Source: Cyanoderma ruficeps
Lineage: Eukaryota > Chordata > Aves > Passeriformes > Timaliidae
Direction of reading: 5' to 3'
Assembly (NCBI GenBank): GCA_008694505.1
Contig: VZDJ01007747.1
Coordinates: 11,730,797 to 11,794,796 of the forward strand
Length of the DNA: 64,000 nucleotides
A program made the translations under genes and the position numbers. Within the stretch, counting starts at the first letter, position 1; each line of letters begins with the position of its first letter. Under the pieces are notes generated by a model. The model was not told where the DNA came from. It searched no databases and worked only from the letters and a program-made list of their open reading frames with translations. This document shows positions 49,001 to 61,440 of the stretch, one piece after another.

Positions 49001-51397
49001 CTTTGAGGATAACTGAAGCCATAGCTCAATGAAAAGTATTGAGGAATGTCTGCCAGAAAATATGTTGAATGAAACACTCTGTAGAACATGAAATATCATA
49101 CAAAGAACTCCTTAACACATTTTGTAACTTGGGAACATAATGGAGGTTCAAAGAATGGCTTACTTTCTTCATACAGTGTACAAGCCACCATGCTCTGATG
49201 CACTGTAGTGAAATTGGTGGAGGTGCCAATACCAACATTTTGGCGAAGAAATTGTTACCAGAGTCAAGGAACATCATCTCTGTTTGTAACTAGAGTTATG
49301 AGATCAAGAGCTGAGGGAGATGTCACAGCTGTCTCCTAGGAGACTGCTTTACAACATTACAAAAAGGCATGGAGTTGATTTGGGCAACCAAACACTAATC
49401 TTGGTACTTCTAGTATGAATGGAACAGGGAGAAACCTGAAGATGCCATAAATAGAATTGGCAGTCAAACAGCCTACATTTCCTGTGAAAATTGCTCTTTA
49501 TGTGAATGTTGGTTTCCCCACACCTGTTTTGCATTGCTGACATTTTTTTGGAAGTTTTTCTTTAAATTTGGTTGCTGAAGTTTAATCAGCTGAACTTCTC
49601 AACTGACTCAGCAGGGTGGGCACAGGTTCTTGAAGGTAAGAGGTTGTTTTCCAAGAATAATATCGCTGTGTCTGTTTAGTTTTATCCATATGTTGGAAGC
49701 TGTTTCCACTATGATGAGTCTAAACATAAAAAGAAAAGAAAAAAGAGAAAAAATTATCAAAGTCTGTTTATATTTTCAGCATTTAACTTAAACAAGATAT
49801 TATGACATCCTTGAATATAAATGAAATTTTTGCTGCTTTGACACTGCAAAATATGACACTGTAAACTAACTGGATCTTTTCCAGCTCTATCTTATGTGCC
49901 TGGGTTGGCCTAGGACCAGATTTTAATGTTACTATTGGGAGTACATTTTCAAAGTAATAAACAATTAAACAGTAGCAATGCAGTGGTGAGTAAATTTTTT
50001 TACTGTTAAAGTTCAGTTGGCTCAGGTTTCTGTTTCCAGTGATTTTACAAGCAAACACTAAATTCCTTCTTTATTCTTTCTTTGGATGACTTACAACCAA
50101 AACAGAGCAGGAAAAGTCTCGCATGATAATTTTATAAAATAAAGTAAATTTTATTAATTATTTAATTCTGTGATTCTCTGACAATTACGCAGGACCAGAG
50201 TTTTTCAATCAGTGGTCTCTCTACTACTATTTTTATCATACTTTCTGTTGGATGGAATTATAGGACCAAGTCTACATACTATACAAGGTCTCACTGAACT
50301 GTAAGTTATATTAGTTTGATTGCTATGGACTGCAAGAGTCAAGAAGCAAATAATATAACAGTGAATGAGAAGAAAGCTTTGAGGAAAATTTTTTAAGGGC
50401 TATTCAGCACTGACTTTCACACTCTTGTGGATGTGGAATAGGAAAAAATATGTGCAAACCTGTCCCCGTCGTATAATTTTGTGCATTCTTGGAGACTTAC
50501 ATTCAAATATGTTACACACATTCAATGCAGTTTTTCTCAAATGGAATGCTCTATGCTTTCCCATATATTAAAATGTCTATAGGAATGTTCTGTGTAAGTG
50601 CTCCATGGCGTTTGTGTTCAAAAAAGTAATATCTGAACATCAGTGTGGTGTGCTAAATTCCATGATAACTTAATATCCGATCAGAATAATGGATGGACTC
50701 ATCTGCAGGCAGAACCCACCCTTTCGTTAAAATTCCCAAAGGACAAACATATGAGCAAAAAGGCAGAAAAGCAAAAGAACCAGAAAACCAAATTTCATTG
50801 GGAGGAAAAACCAAACTCAAAAGTCTCATCCTGTATTTTGGATGCAGAGTTCAGTATCAGTGGAGAAGTTAGAAAGTGATGGAGGGGATGCTGGAAATCC
50901 TGAGAAGCCCCGACTTTTCTTTGGTCGCTATTTTCTTTGATCTCCACTGGGTTCAACAGCACAGGCCTCCTGAGACGCGCAGCATGCCAGTGGTGCTCCC
51001 AAACCTGTGGTGCATGGATTGCTGCCCTGAGCTGCAGAATGGGCTGAGACCTCACTAGAGGTCACAGAGATAGTTTCTTTGAGCTGTTCTCCCCTAGTTG
51101 CATTGCTCATGTGACTATTACCCAAAGGGATTTTATTTCCTGCTCTAGCCCTTTCTTACACTTGATCCAGTGCCACGAAGTTATAGCATGCTTCACTCTT
51201 GCACAGATGGAATAAAGCAATGCATGTCCTCTTAAGCTGAGATCAAGACTGTCCCACAGGTAAAAATGTGTAAAATAATCCAGGAAGCCCTTTCCCTCCC
51301 CACTTCTAAGTAGCCTTTTTTTGGTGCTGCCTTCCCAGACATTTTCCCAAAGCATTCAACTGTAGTGTCACATTTTAAATCCTCGTGTGGTTGATAT

Positions 51398-51440
51398 TCT
51401 TTCCACTGACTTTAAAGAGCTTTGGATCAGGCCCTAAGTA
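51398..51440. repeat. Decayed ancient interspersed repeat fragment (copy H)
   Basis: TTTCCACTGACTTTAAAGAG then CTTTGGATCAGGCCCTAAGT parallels 'TCCCATTGACTTCAATGGAGCTTTGGATCAGGCCCTAAG' with few changes. GGATCAGGCCCTA is intact and is the most recognisable word of the family in this window. Confidence 0.5.
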
Positions 51441-54400
51441 AATAATGAGAATTTCTTCCACCTTAATTTATGTTTAATTTCCAAACTAAGCAGTTACGTC
51501 TTTCATCTCTATTCTTTATATTTTCTCATGACTCTGCTTGTTATTTTAAGGAAGCAGTAATATATACAGCATCTATATACACAGACTGCAATATATGTAT
51601 ACTGCCTGAAGTACAGTGGATTGTCTTGATGAAGGGATGAATATATAACAGTAAGAAGCCCTTTAGAGTTCATCCAAAATACATTGTTACTTATTGCATT
51701 GTAGCCTGGATTCAGTCAAAGGTGTATTTAATAGTAATTAAAGACTTTTCTTTTTAACCAGAGCAAACTATGATACATATTTTGGAAAACATGCATATTC
51801 CAGAAGGAAAAAAAAAAGCACTCTTAGTATCAAGCTTGCTGTTTAAGACTGCAAAAATTAGGAAATGTCAATAGAGGTTCAATACCAGGTTAAAGAATAA
51901 AGTCAATTTTCTCATCTACCAACCAATGGAAAGTGGTTCCCAACTGTGCATTCTCTAGTGTTCAGTCCCCAAACTAAGTGCTTTCAATTCCGTTCCTGTG
52001 CACTTGTGCATTTATGTGAGGACTTTTCAGTACAAAATCACATCACACTAGAGATATTGGCTTCTCCCTTCCACTTTCCAAATTAACTGTTGTCTATGAA
52101 TGATATCATCACTGGCATGCTGGCTTTAAGCTGTTTTTGCTATGACATGAAATGCTTTGCATCATACTGTACATTTTGTCACACACCAGCTTTCATTTTC
52201 ATTTCTGAGTAGAAGGGTAAATATTGCCTTTGGAAAGAGTGGCAGCAGAGGAAAGAGAGAGATGGGAGATTGCTGTGGTTGTCATGCTTCAGCAAAGCAT
52301 CCTGTGACATGTTGGTCTGGATGCATCACACCACCCCATAAGGACGGAAATTAAGTCTTTTATTTGAAATAACCCTAGCTGAGACAATTTTAAGGTTACC
52401 TTCACCTTGCCTCTCAGTTACGTTAGCTTTGAACTTCACATCTGATAGAAGGGCATCTCCAGAGGGGAATTTGTATTTCAGGTGCCTCTCCTCACTAGTG
52501 GAGAGAGTAACAGATACCTCAGTGCCTGTGGTTAGTTGGTGTTTTGGCAAGGTGGGTTTTATTGAAATTTTATGATGTTGTGAGGAGTAATAAACATTTC
52601 AGGGAAAAAATTCTATCTAGACATTCTCAGTGTAAAAATGACCAAGATATATTTAGGGGACACAAGAGAATTTTTGAGTGTTTTCACTTCTGTTGATGGG
52701 GGAAACAGTAAAGCAGACAAATGCTAGTATTCTCATTCAGATATTTACTATATTTTCATAATTTCTTATTTTAACTAATATGAAAGACCTGTGGCCAGTC
52801 TTCAAGGGAAATTGAGCCTTCAATACTACTGCTGAAATTGTTCAGTGCTGACACTGAGAACCTATGTATACAGTCAAACTTTTCACTCTACTATGTATGT
52901 GAAGATTGTCTTACAAATTTATGACTTCTCTTGATCAATTTTTTGTTTCTGTATGAGGTAAAAAACCCAGTCATTTCATGGGTCTTAATAGTAAAGTAGC
53001 ATGAAAATAAATCTGCAAAGTACTCTGTTAAGGTGGGTGTGAGGGAGGAAGGTGGGTATATACACAAGAAGTTCATAGCTTTGTATTTAAAGCAAGGCTA
53101 GATAACATGTCTCTGTGGAATGGTAAAAGACACAATAAATGCAGAAGACAAAAAAAATGCCGTATCATGAATTTCACCAAATAATACAGGAATCCTGTTG
53201 AAAATCTAATGCAGGATCATAGAATTAAAGCTGGATAAAAATGCACTTGCATGAAGAGGCAACTGATGTGGGTGGATCACATGAATTCAGGCAGTATTAT
53301 CGTGGTATTTCTAAACTTGAGACACCAGTCTTTATATTTTCTATGTATCCTCTGGAGCATGAAAATTGTAAAATATTTTCCCATTTTGTTCAAAATGTTG
53401 TGAAGAGTTAGCTTTGCTTTTAATTATAACTGTTAACTATAACAGTTTGAATGTTTAGACTCAGGAAAATAAGGGTGATTCAAGTAGAAGCTGCTAAGAA
53501 CCCCCACCATTCCTTGGCATCCTTTGATGATAATTAACCATTTTTCAATGCTGTCTCAGATTCTCTTCATCTAAATGCATACAATCTTTGTTAATGTTGA
53601 AATGCATGATACTATTATTAACACTCATAGAACATACGTATAGACCTTTGAAATATTTAGCTATCCCCGTATTGTACTACACCAAGAATTCAGAATATGC
53701 TGTTTGGGTGTTTTAAATTCCACTTTTGCACAGACGAAGTGCCGAATCTGAGACTTGATACTAGTAGGAAATAAACGGCAAAGCCTGTGATAGGAAAGCA
53801 GCTGAGTTTCTCTGAAAATCAACTCCAGCCACATCCTAGTTCCTTCTGAAAAAGGGATTCTCCCAGTCCTTTCTCCTTCTGTGACCTAGGGAGAGAAAAC
53901 CTATAACAGAATTCAGATGAGAGCTTCAATTTCCTTCCAGTCTTCCATTTCGGATGAGCCGGGCAACCTTATTGTCCTCTCCCATGCACTCCTCTTAAAA
54001 TAAAAAATATAAATGCATCTGGTGTGGCTCTTGTGAAATCTTGTGAAGGACATTAGGGAAATTGTTGTTTTCTTATTTGCCAGAACAAATGACTAATAGC
54101 CCATGTGGACAGTGAAGGTGCCTTGTTTGTCCTGTTCTTTATTTGTATTCTTTAGTGCTTTTAAGTCTCAGTATTGGCCATGAGGTAAAGGTGCTTCTTT
54201 GTCTGGGGACACTGATTAAAAAATGATGCTGTGTGAAACTACAGCACTTAAGCCAATGAATCTAATATGAACCTGGAAATTATGCAGTTTCTTTAAGGGT
54301 GCTTGGTTGAGTGTGATGCCTAATTCTTCACTGTAGAAAATGTAGCAGTTTATTTTGTTATTTTAGAAATACCATATCTGCATAGAGAAAAGATTGAATT

Positions 54401-57400
54401 ACTCTGAAATGTGAATGGAGTGTTTTCCTGAGTGTGCTTTTGGCACATGCTATAGGCAGCAAGTATAACACTACAGTTCTCCTGATCCCGTGTCCTGGTG
54501 AAATAAATATAAAGCTTTTATAGGTGGAAAGTACCTCAGGAACTGGATCGGAGTTTGCAAAATTAAGCTTCAGAAAATTAAACATATGCACTTACAAATA
54601 AAGCTTAGAGAACTGTGGATAGTAGTATCTAAATACTAAAAAATACAGTCTTTTTCACCTCTTTCAATTTCATTTCAATGCACAGTGTACACAATCAAAC
54701 ATAGTTGATAACTTGATAGTTATGCATATTGTGGCTGTTAAATTTGCTGGTATCATTTAACTTTCTCATAAACATGAGGTTTTTTGTGAAAGTAATTATT
54801 GAAAGGGAGATTACATTTCAGGATCTTAGCTGGTGAAGAGATAAGAAAAAAAGCTGCAGATAAATATGTCAATATCATTCCCAAAGCAGAATAAAAAAAT
54901 CTCAACTCTAGCAATGTCAACAAAAACATGTTTCTCTTCAGATTTAATTTCCATGAGAAACTATGTTAAATTAAAACCTTCCAGTGCAGTGTCCTTCCAT
55001 TTTTTGCATTTTTACTACCTAGAGATCAAACAGTTTGACACAGCAAAAATTCTAGTGAGTTAAGAAGAAATGCTGATTGGTTTGTTGGCTGGTGGCCGGG
55101 GGAATGTTATGACCGAGTAATTATGTGTTCTGGACAGATGTATTAACCAGGCTTCGAGCTGGAGCCACTGCATATTATTTTAGTCATAAGACTAGAGGAA
55201 CTGAATCATTTTCAAAGAGCTGGCTGGCTGACACTGCCTTAGTGATGCCTGTTCCAATGATTCTTTGGCAACAACTTCCAACGCTGCACTTATGACACAG
55301 TAAACAAAAACTACATTAAAGGTTTGTTTTTTAATCATAGAGAAGTTGAACATTTCCACTGAGCTATTTTGCTATTTATCAAGAAGCACTGAAGGTTATT
55401 GTACAGCTTCCATCCTTGCTTCTCTTACCAAAGAAGGGGAACTGTTTAGCAAAACTGTTTTAGATCTGGTGATAGTAAAAATACTACAGAATTCAAGGGT
55501 TTTATCAGTTCATTGAGTTCTTATCTCTAACCTGCTGTGTCATGTTTGTTTATTCACTCACTTTTTGAGTAAAGAATGTTTTTTTTAATTGGACTGACAA
55601 GTAAAATGAAGGGAGCTTTCATTGTCAGCCTCAAGTTAAGAGATGGTGAGATTTCTTCTGTTCTGGTAAGTAACAATGTTGTTTTGCAAGATTCTGAAAT
55701 ATCATATTGACAGGTGAAGAAAGAATTTGGAAAGGAAAAGAAATCTGTATTAAATGTAGTCTTTGCTAAAAAATGTGATTTTTATATATAAAAAGGCATA
55801 ATGTGTGGATACATTAATATTTAGAATCTTCTAAAAGTGATACTTGAAGTATTTCGGTGAGATTTGTCATCTGATAAGCATTAAGAGGCCTTTGAGTTTT
55901 GAAGAAAAGTTGTTTTATTAATTTTTCAGCCACTTGATTTTTGCAACTACTTTGTAAATGCATAGTGCCAAGGTGTAGTTAATTTGCAAATGCACATTGT
56001 GCAAGGGTTATTTTTGGGGGGTGGGGGTGCTCTGTGTTTTTTGTAGTTCTAATCTGACTTCATCACGGGTTCTTTCCCAAGGATGCAACATAGAACAAGA
56101 GCAGCCCTTCATAATGAAGCGGGAAAGAGTCTGTTGTTTTGATTTCCCTCTGCAGTGATGGATTATGAATGTAAACTGTTATGTAAGGTCATTTTGAACA
56201 TTGCCCTGGAGGCAGTATGTCAAGGGAAGCATAGCAAACAAGTCAAAGATTCTCTTTCTTGGAATCGCGATGGATTTAAATGAGAAAGGCTCTTTGCTAC
56301 CCTCTGATTCTAAGGGCACACTATGTGACTGGAAAAACACAGATCTGCACCTAGAGCCCTGGTGGCTGGTTATAGGAGGCTTGAGAGGAAGCTTTATTTT
56401 TAGGTCTCTTACTTGCTCGTTTGACTGTGGTAAATGGCAGACTCTGTGGTCCAGGTTCACCTTCTGTAAAGCACAGGAGATAAAGTGTTGGGGGTGACAA
56501 CAGCTACCGTAGTGCTGAATATCTGAGGCTCGTGGGGTTTCTTTTTGGTTTGGAGGACACTGTGAATAGTGAAAAACACAAGAGAAAAGTTATGTCATGG
56601 TAAAAGGTAAAAGTCAGTCAAAACTCTCCTTTCAGAATTGTGCAGAGTTAAATTACCCTTGTCCCTGGTGATTCATGGTGTCTTTTGATGTGCATGGAGT
56701 CCCTGATAATTTGTATACCCCAGTCAATTATGAAGGACCAATTTGGCCTGCAAATTTGTCTTCCGCCCTACTCCTGTTGGCAAAAGAGGGGTTTGTCTGC
56801 AAACTTCCTTTCCGTATACCTCAGCTGGCAGAACTCCAGGGTCAGTTTGCTAAGACAGTGAACAAAGCAAAAGTGAGATCCTGTTAATGTATTTGTTCTC
56901 TTTTTTTTCACCAGGGCAGCACAGTGTTTCAGAAAAGCATAATATTTCTCCCTGAAAGAGGAAAATAAAGGGAAGGATACAGTAATTTGGCTCCTGTACA
57001 AACACATATTTACTTGTTCCTTTGTTTTTTTAATATTTTTAATAAATTGTAAATCGTTGCTAGTGAAATATTGAGTATTGTAAATTCTAAATATATTTTT
57101 AGCTTGATAGAAACTTAGTGAACAGAAGACAAAGAGATGTTCCTCTAACATGAACCCACTGAAGGTAGACTCAAGGAATGCCTTCTGTTTCATGGTCAGA
57201 TCAGTAATGAGCTTGGTCACTACTCTGATTCGGATCTTTCAAGAATCTTTTTTGCCCTTTTTTGTTTGAAAGAAAGTAGATTTTTTTTTTCCTTTTCAGA
57301 ATCATGAAATGGAAAGAGAAAAACGAATGCTTAATTTTCTACATAAGTCTTCACGCTGTACATGTTTGTGTGTATCCATGTATGTGCATCTGCTGAAGTG

Positions 57401-57880
57401 TGTGCATAAATGATTCCGATGGTAACCTGATTCAGATGATAACCTGAAAGTCATTCAGTGGAAGATTAATAGACAAAAATTAAAGCCTAAAGTGGCATCT
57501 ATAAATTTTGTTCCAAACTTTCAAGGTATCTGAGCCTCTCCAAGAGAAATTCTGAAAATGTCTCCAAAACCTGTTTTCTTCAACAGGCCAAATCTAAAAG
57601 ACCCTCAGCTGATAGGAGACCCTCCTTTTGCATTTCACTGGTTTGGAATGGGCTCAATGGATCCAACAAGTTGATGTCATGAGAAGCTAAAGGATTGCAT
57701 ATGCATAAATAAAACCCTGCTGCCTAAATTATGTTAATTTAAATCCCCAGAATATATATGAGTGCTTAACAGTTATTTATTAATCCCTTAGCCACCAGGA
57801 TGAGCTTAAATTGTGAGCTGAGTCCTTGGCAGATTTATGCAAGTTTCTTCTTTTCCTTAGTTGGAAAAATCTGTTGTGGC
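51441..57880. other. AT-rich non-coding sequence, no gene seen
   Basis: No gene or repeat family recognised. The longest open frame of the whole window (150 codons, 56768-57220 minus) lies here; it has no recognisable domain and its length is only slightly beyond chance. A G6-T-G5 run is at 56016-56027. A 17-base imperfect tandem (TGATTCCGATGGTAACC, then TGATTCAGATGATAACC) is at about 57411-57444. Confidence 0.6.
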
Positions 57881-57881
57881 G

Positions 57882-57970
57882 ATTTTTTGTTGTTGTTGGG
57901 CTTTTTGTGGATTTTTTGTTTGACTTTTTTTGTGCCTTTTTTTTTTTTTTTGGTTGGTTTTGGTTTTTTT
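57882..57970 (+). repeat. Long T/G-rich low-complexity tract
   Basis: Nearly ninety bases of T and G (TTTTTTGTTGTTGTTGGG, TTTTTGTTTGACTTTTTTTG, a run of about seventeen T, then GGTTGGTTTTGGTTTTTTT) with very few A or C. Such tracts occur on several sites here in the same strand orientation. Confidence 0.85.
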
Positions 57971-59040
57971 AAGACTGAAAATAAAACAAATCCTTCTGGT
58001 TTAACAATGATTTCTTTTCTTGTAGTTACATCCAAGATGTTAACACTAAAGTGTACAGCCCAGACCCTGAAGTCTCATGAGGGAAATACTTTAATGGCTT
58101 ATAGATTAAAATAGCTATTATCTCATTTACTCTGGGAACAAGCTATGAGAGCTAAAAAATTAACAGTATAATGAATAAATATACCCTAACCTAGACCAAA
58201 AGTTGTTTTCTAAGGATGAAAAATGGAAGATCATGAGACTTCAGGCTGGCACTTTTTAATAAATTGTGCTGACAATTGTGTCAGGCTGCTATAATGCTTA
58301 GACTACACTCTACATTATCCTACAAATTTCTGTAAATGGAAATAAACAGTGGTGCTCAGGAGGACTGGCTTAGCTTACAAAGAGAAAAATAACTCACTGA
58401 CAGTGAAGATCATATTGTTTTCCTTTTGTTAATTTCTTCCAAGTGTGTGCATACAACTAAATCTATGAAGAGAATTGAAATGCAGCCTTTATTGGATATA
58501 TGGGTATGCACAGAGAAATGGGATGGATAAATGCCTTTATGCATTAGGACCAGAAATCCATGATTTTTGTGATTTTGAATGGTAAATGATCAACTGGTAC
58601 AATCCTAGGAGATGAGAACCAACAGTGTATTTAGTGAGCATTTACCAAGGAGTGACATCTCATTGCTCCTTCAGTATTTGGAAGCCAACGGAAGGCAGGA
58701 ACTACTACCTTGAAAGAAGCTAAATCCTGCTCATCTGCAGGTTGGTCACATCTTTCCTCCTTCAGTCACAGCAGCTCTTGAATCCTGGTTAGCATATAAT
58801 TTTAGTCTAAAAAATGTAATAATGCAACATTCACTAGCGTCCTTAAAAGCCAAGGCATTTTCATCTCGTGCACAGCATGGAGCTGGTGCCAAGCGCCACC
58901 TCTGCCTTCCTCCCTGTGTTCCCCAGCTGTAACCCAGGTCAGCCTGGTGCTGGGCTGCTACCCTGCTTTTCAGTGATTAGATTAGGTGTGGGATTTAGAG
59001 GTTGATTTGCTTGGCCCTGTTACCTTACAAATTAGATGAT
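57971..59040. other. Non-coding sequence, nothing recognised
   Basis: AT-rich, ending in a GC-richer patch at about 58865-58970. No coding or repeat signal is supportable. Confidence 0.55.
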
Positions 59041-59105
59041 GTTTTTTTGTTTGTTTTGTTTTTTTGTGGGTTTTTGGTTTTTTTTGGTTTGTTTTTTTTT
59101 TTGGG
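59041..59105 (+). repeat. T/G-rich low-complexity tract
   Basis: GTTTTTTTGTTTGTTTTGTT, TTTTTGTGGGTTTTTGG and a final run of about eleven T ending in GGGC. A second short tract with its complement (TTTTTGTTTTGAAACAAAAA, about 59171-59200) follows and can fold on itself. Confidence 0.85.
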
Positions 59106-61349
59106 CACTGGCAAGGCTCCTGATACAGATATGTCATGGATACAAAGGAAAGCAGAGTATGAATGAAGATTTTTTTGTTTTTGTTTTGAAACAAAAAAAA
59201 ATTACAAATTCTGGTTCTTACCGGGTTAGGGATGAGGATGTTTACAGGATTATTTGAGTGAGGACTAAAACAAAAGGAACATTTCATCCTTTCTGATTCA
59301 TAGATGTTTGTACAGCAGCATGAAGATGAGAGGCATGTTAAGTGTTATTAATTAATATTCTTTCAAGATATTTATAAGATATTTATAATATTTATGTATT
59401 TATGACAACAAAAATGTTTCAATATCAAAGTGAATTATCCCAGAAAAAATGCCAAGCTTTTGATCTGCTTATACATCACGTCACTGCAAACCTTTTCCTT
59501 TCAACCTAGAGTTACATTCAAAAGCAGAAAGATATACAGCTGACGTTTCGAACTGAACGACACTACGATAAACTAGAGTTTCTCTAGAAGATAAAATACA
59601 TCATAAATCGGCGTAACACTTACCTCATTTTAAATATTACTGTCTCCTTTTATCAGGTAACACTATATAACCTCCCTTTACCTCCTTTCTTCCCATATTT
59701 TATTTGGTATATTAATTCTGAACAATGATCACAAGCAGAATTTTTTTTTAATTAAAATCAAATATATGGCCTTAGAGGCTTAGGTTATCTGATAAAAATA
59801 TTTTAATTAAAAAGATACCAATTCTTCTGGCTCCCTGATGATTTGATAATAATTGAAATGTACAGTGTTAATTTGAATCTGCAGCTAGCTGTTTAAAAAA
59901 GTAATTCTTATCCTTTTTCAAAGTCAAAAAGAAATAATTAAAAAGAAATTCCTTAAGGGGAAGACGAACCTTGTCCGATGGGCTTTCTATTGCAGATTGC
60001 CAAAAAATCACCCAATATTAGACAGAGCTTATTACATTTACTTATAAAGTTATTTTATTTTTTTTTCTAAGGATAAAGAAATGCTTGTCTGACTAAAGTA
60101 GCTGAGTTGTTTCTACCTTCATGGCACTCTACCTCTAGAGGAATGTTATATCTCTTACAAATGTACTTTCTTTACAAAATGCTGACTCTGTCATGATCAT
60201 TGGGAAATGTATTTCACTAAAGCTAGGCTTCACACCTGGGCCTTGCCCCGAGGAGTGTGCACGTAATGGGGACAGATACCAAAAGGAGAAAACTGTTTTT
60301 ATTTCAGGAACATATTGTATGTTGTCTACACAACATGTTTTATGCTGTGTAGCAGCCCTGCAATGTTAAGGAGAGGATATGGCAAATTGCATTCTAACAC
60401 TTCAAGAAAAAATCACGTTCATACAAAAAACAAGAGAAGAAATGTTCACTTTTTATACTTTATTTATACTGTTAACCACTATCAGAACAACTTATTTTTT
60501 CAGGTATTTTTAAGAACTTCTGTAGTAAAATCAATTTTAGTACAAGCTTTTTAGGAGTGGCTAGTTACAGTTTTAAAGGGATACCCGGTGTAACATGAAT
60601 TTGAAAGCTGATACTGAAGCAAAAGTATAGATCTTGAGTGACAGCTACTATATAAGATCTTCTATATAAGAAAAGTTGAAAATGCCAGGTACATGCATAA
60701 GTCACTAAAGAAGTTTTATTTTTTCCTTTCGAGATTGTAGGACTTAATTAGATATTAATTCCAGGTGGGATGTTGCCTGGAATTCTTTCATTTATAATGA
60801 TTGATTTTTAAGATCTAATCCATTTTTATAAATCACTGGATGAGCATGGCTTCATTCAGAAGAGTGATTTAATTCTATTGTGACTGTTCTGACCTTAAAT
60901 ATTATGCAAACATAGGATAGTAAGTAAAACACTTTTCTAATAAATAAATAGCATAATTTATATTTTCACAGAAATTTGAAGTTTGTTTTCTAAGTTTGAC
61001 TGTGACTGTGCAAAATCAACTCACTGCAATCAAAATCCACTACATTCAAATAAACAGTCATGTTTTAGTTTGTGTTTTTAATGTATCAACTTAGGTTGAT
61101 CAACGCACCAAAATAAAACAAAAATAATAAGATATTTGGAAGCAGAGCCAATCTGTGTGTGCCATTGAATAACATGTAAGAGTAAAAACTGTTACTGTGC
61201 TACCCACAGAAAAAATAGCATCGACTATGCACTGGAGCAGACCAGCTACACTGAAAGTGTGCGTGCAAATGTTAGGATATGGAGGGTTACCCCCGGCCTT
61301 CAGTGTGCCCTCTGCCTAACCAAACACCTTATCCAGGCAGTTCAATAGG
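59106..61349. other. AT-rich non-coding sequence, no gene seen
   Basis: Contains a small tandem of AAGATATTTAT units at about 59366-59395 and a CTATATAAG direct repeat near 60648-60670. No gene. Confidence 0.6.
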
Positions 61350-61440
61350 TATTGCAGTTTTCAAATGTGCAGGACACTTTCCACTAACATTACTGGGAGC
61401 TGCTGGCCAGACTTCATTAGGGGGCTAAATAAGACCCTGA
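61350..61440. repeat. Possible ancient interspersed repeat fragment (copy I)
   Basis: GCAGTTTTCAAATGTGCAGG, TTTCCACTAACATTACTGGG and AGCTGCTGGCC parallel 'GATTTTCAAAAGTGCTCAGCAC', 'CCATTGACTTCAATGGGAGCTGCTGGGTGC'. The two outer words are fairly clear; the middle is decayed. Confidence 0.3.

Larger units (their letters stand above)
43983..51395. other. AT-rich non-coding sequence, no gene seen
   Basis: Notable contents are a GAAA tetranucleotide run (44704-44719), A-runs at about 45499-45513 and 45560-45574, an A-then-C-rich tract (46050-46085), a T-run (about 47299-47311) and a GC-richer patch at 48640-48960. None of the open frames (at most 109 codons) has a recognisable domain. A MIR-like hint near 47550 was judged too weak to call. 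Confidence 0.6.

Noticed and set aside
53213..53240. Avian CR1 3' end (GGATCATAGAATTAAAGCTGG)
   Set aside because: Resembles the CATAGAATCATAGAAT...GGTTGG terminus for a few bases only; nothing CR1-like follows.
58870..58895. CTCF site (AGCGCCACCTCTGCC)
   Set aside because: Only the first half of the motif matches; the TGG half is absent.
57800..59287. Phe/Gly/Val-rich or Lys-rich open frames
   Set aside because: They are translations of T/G-rich low-complexity tracts.
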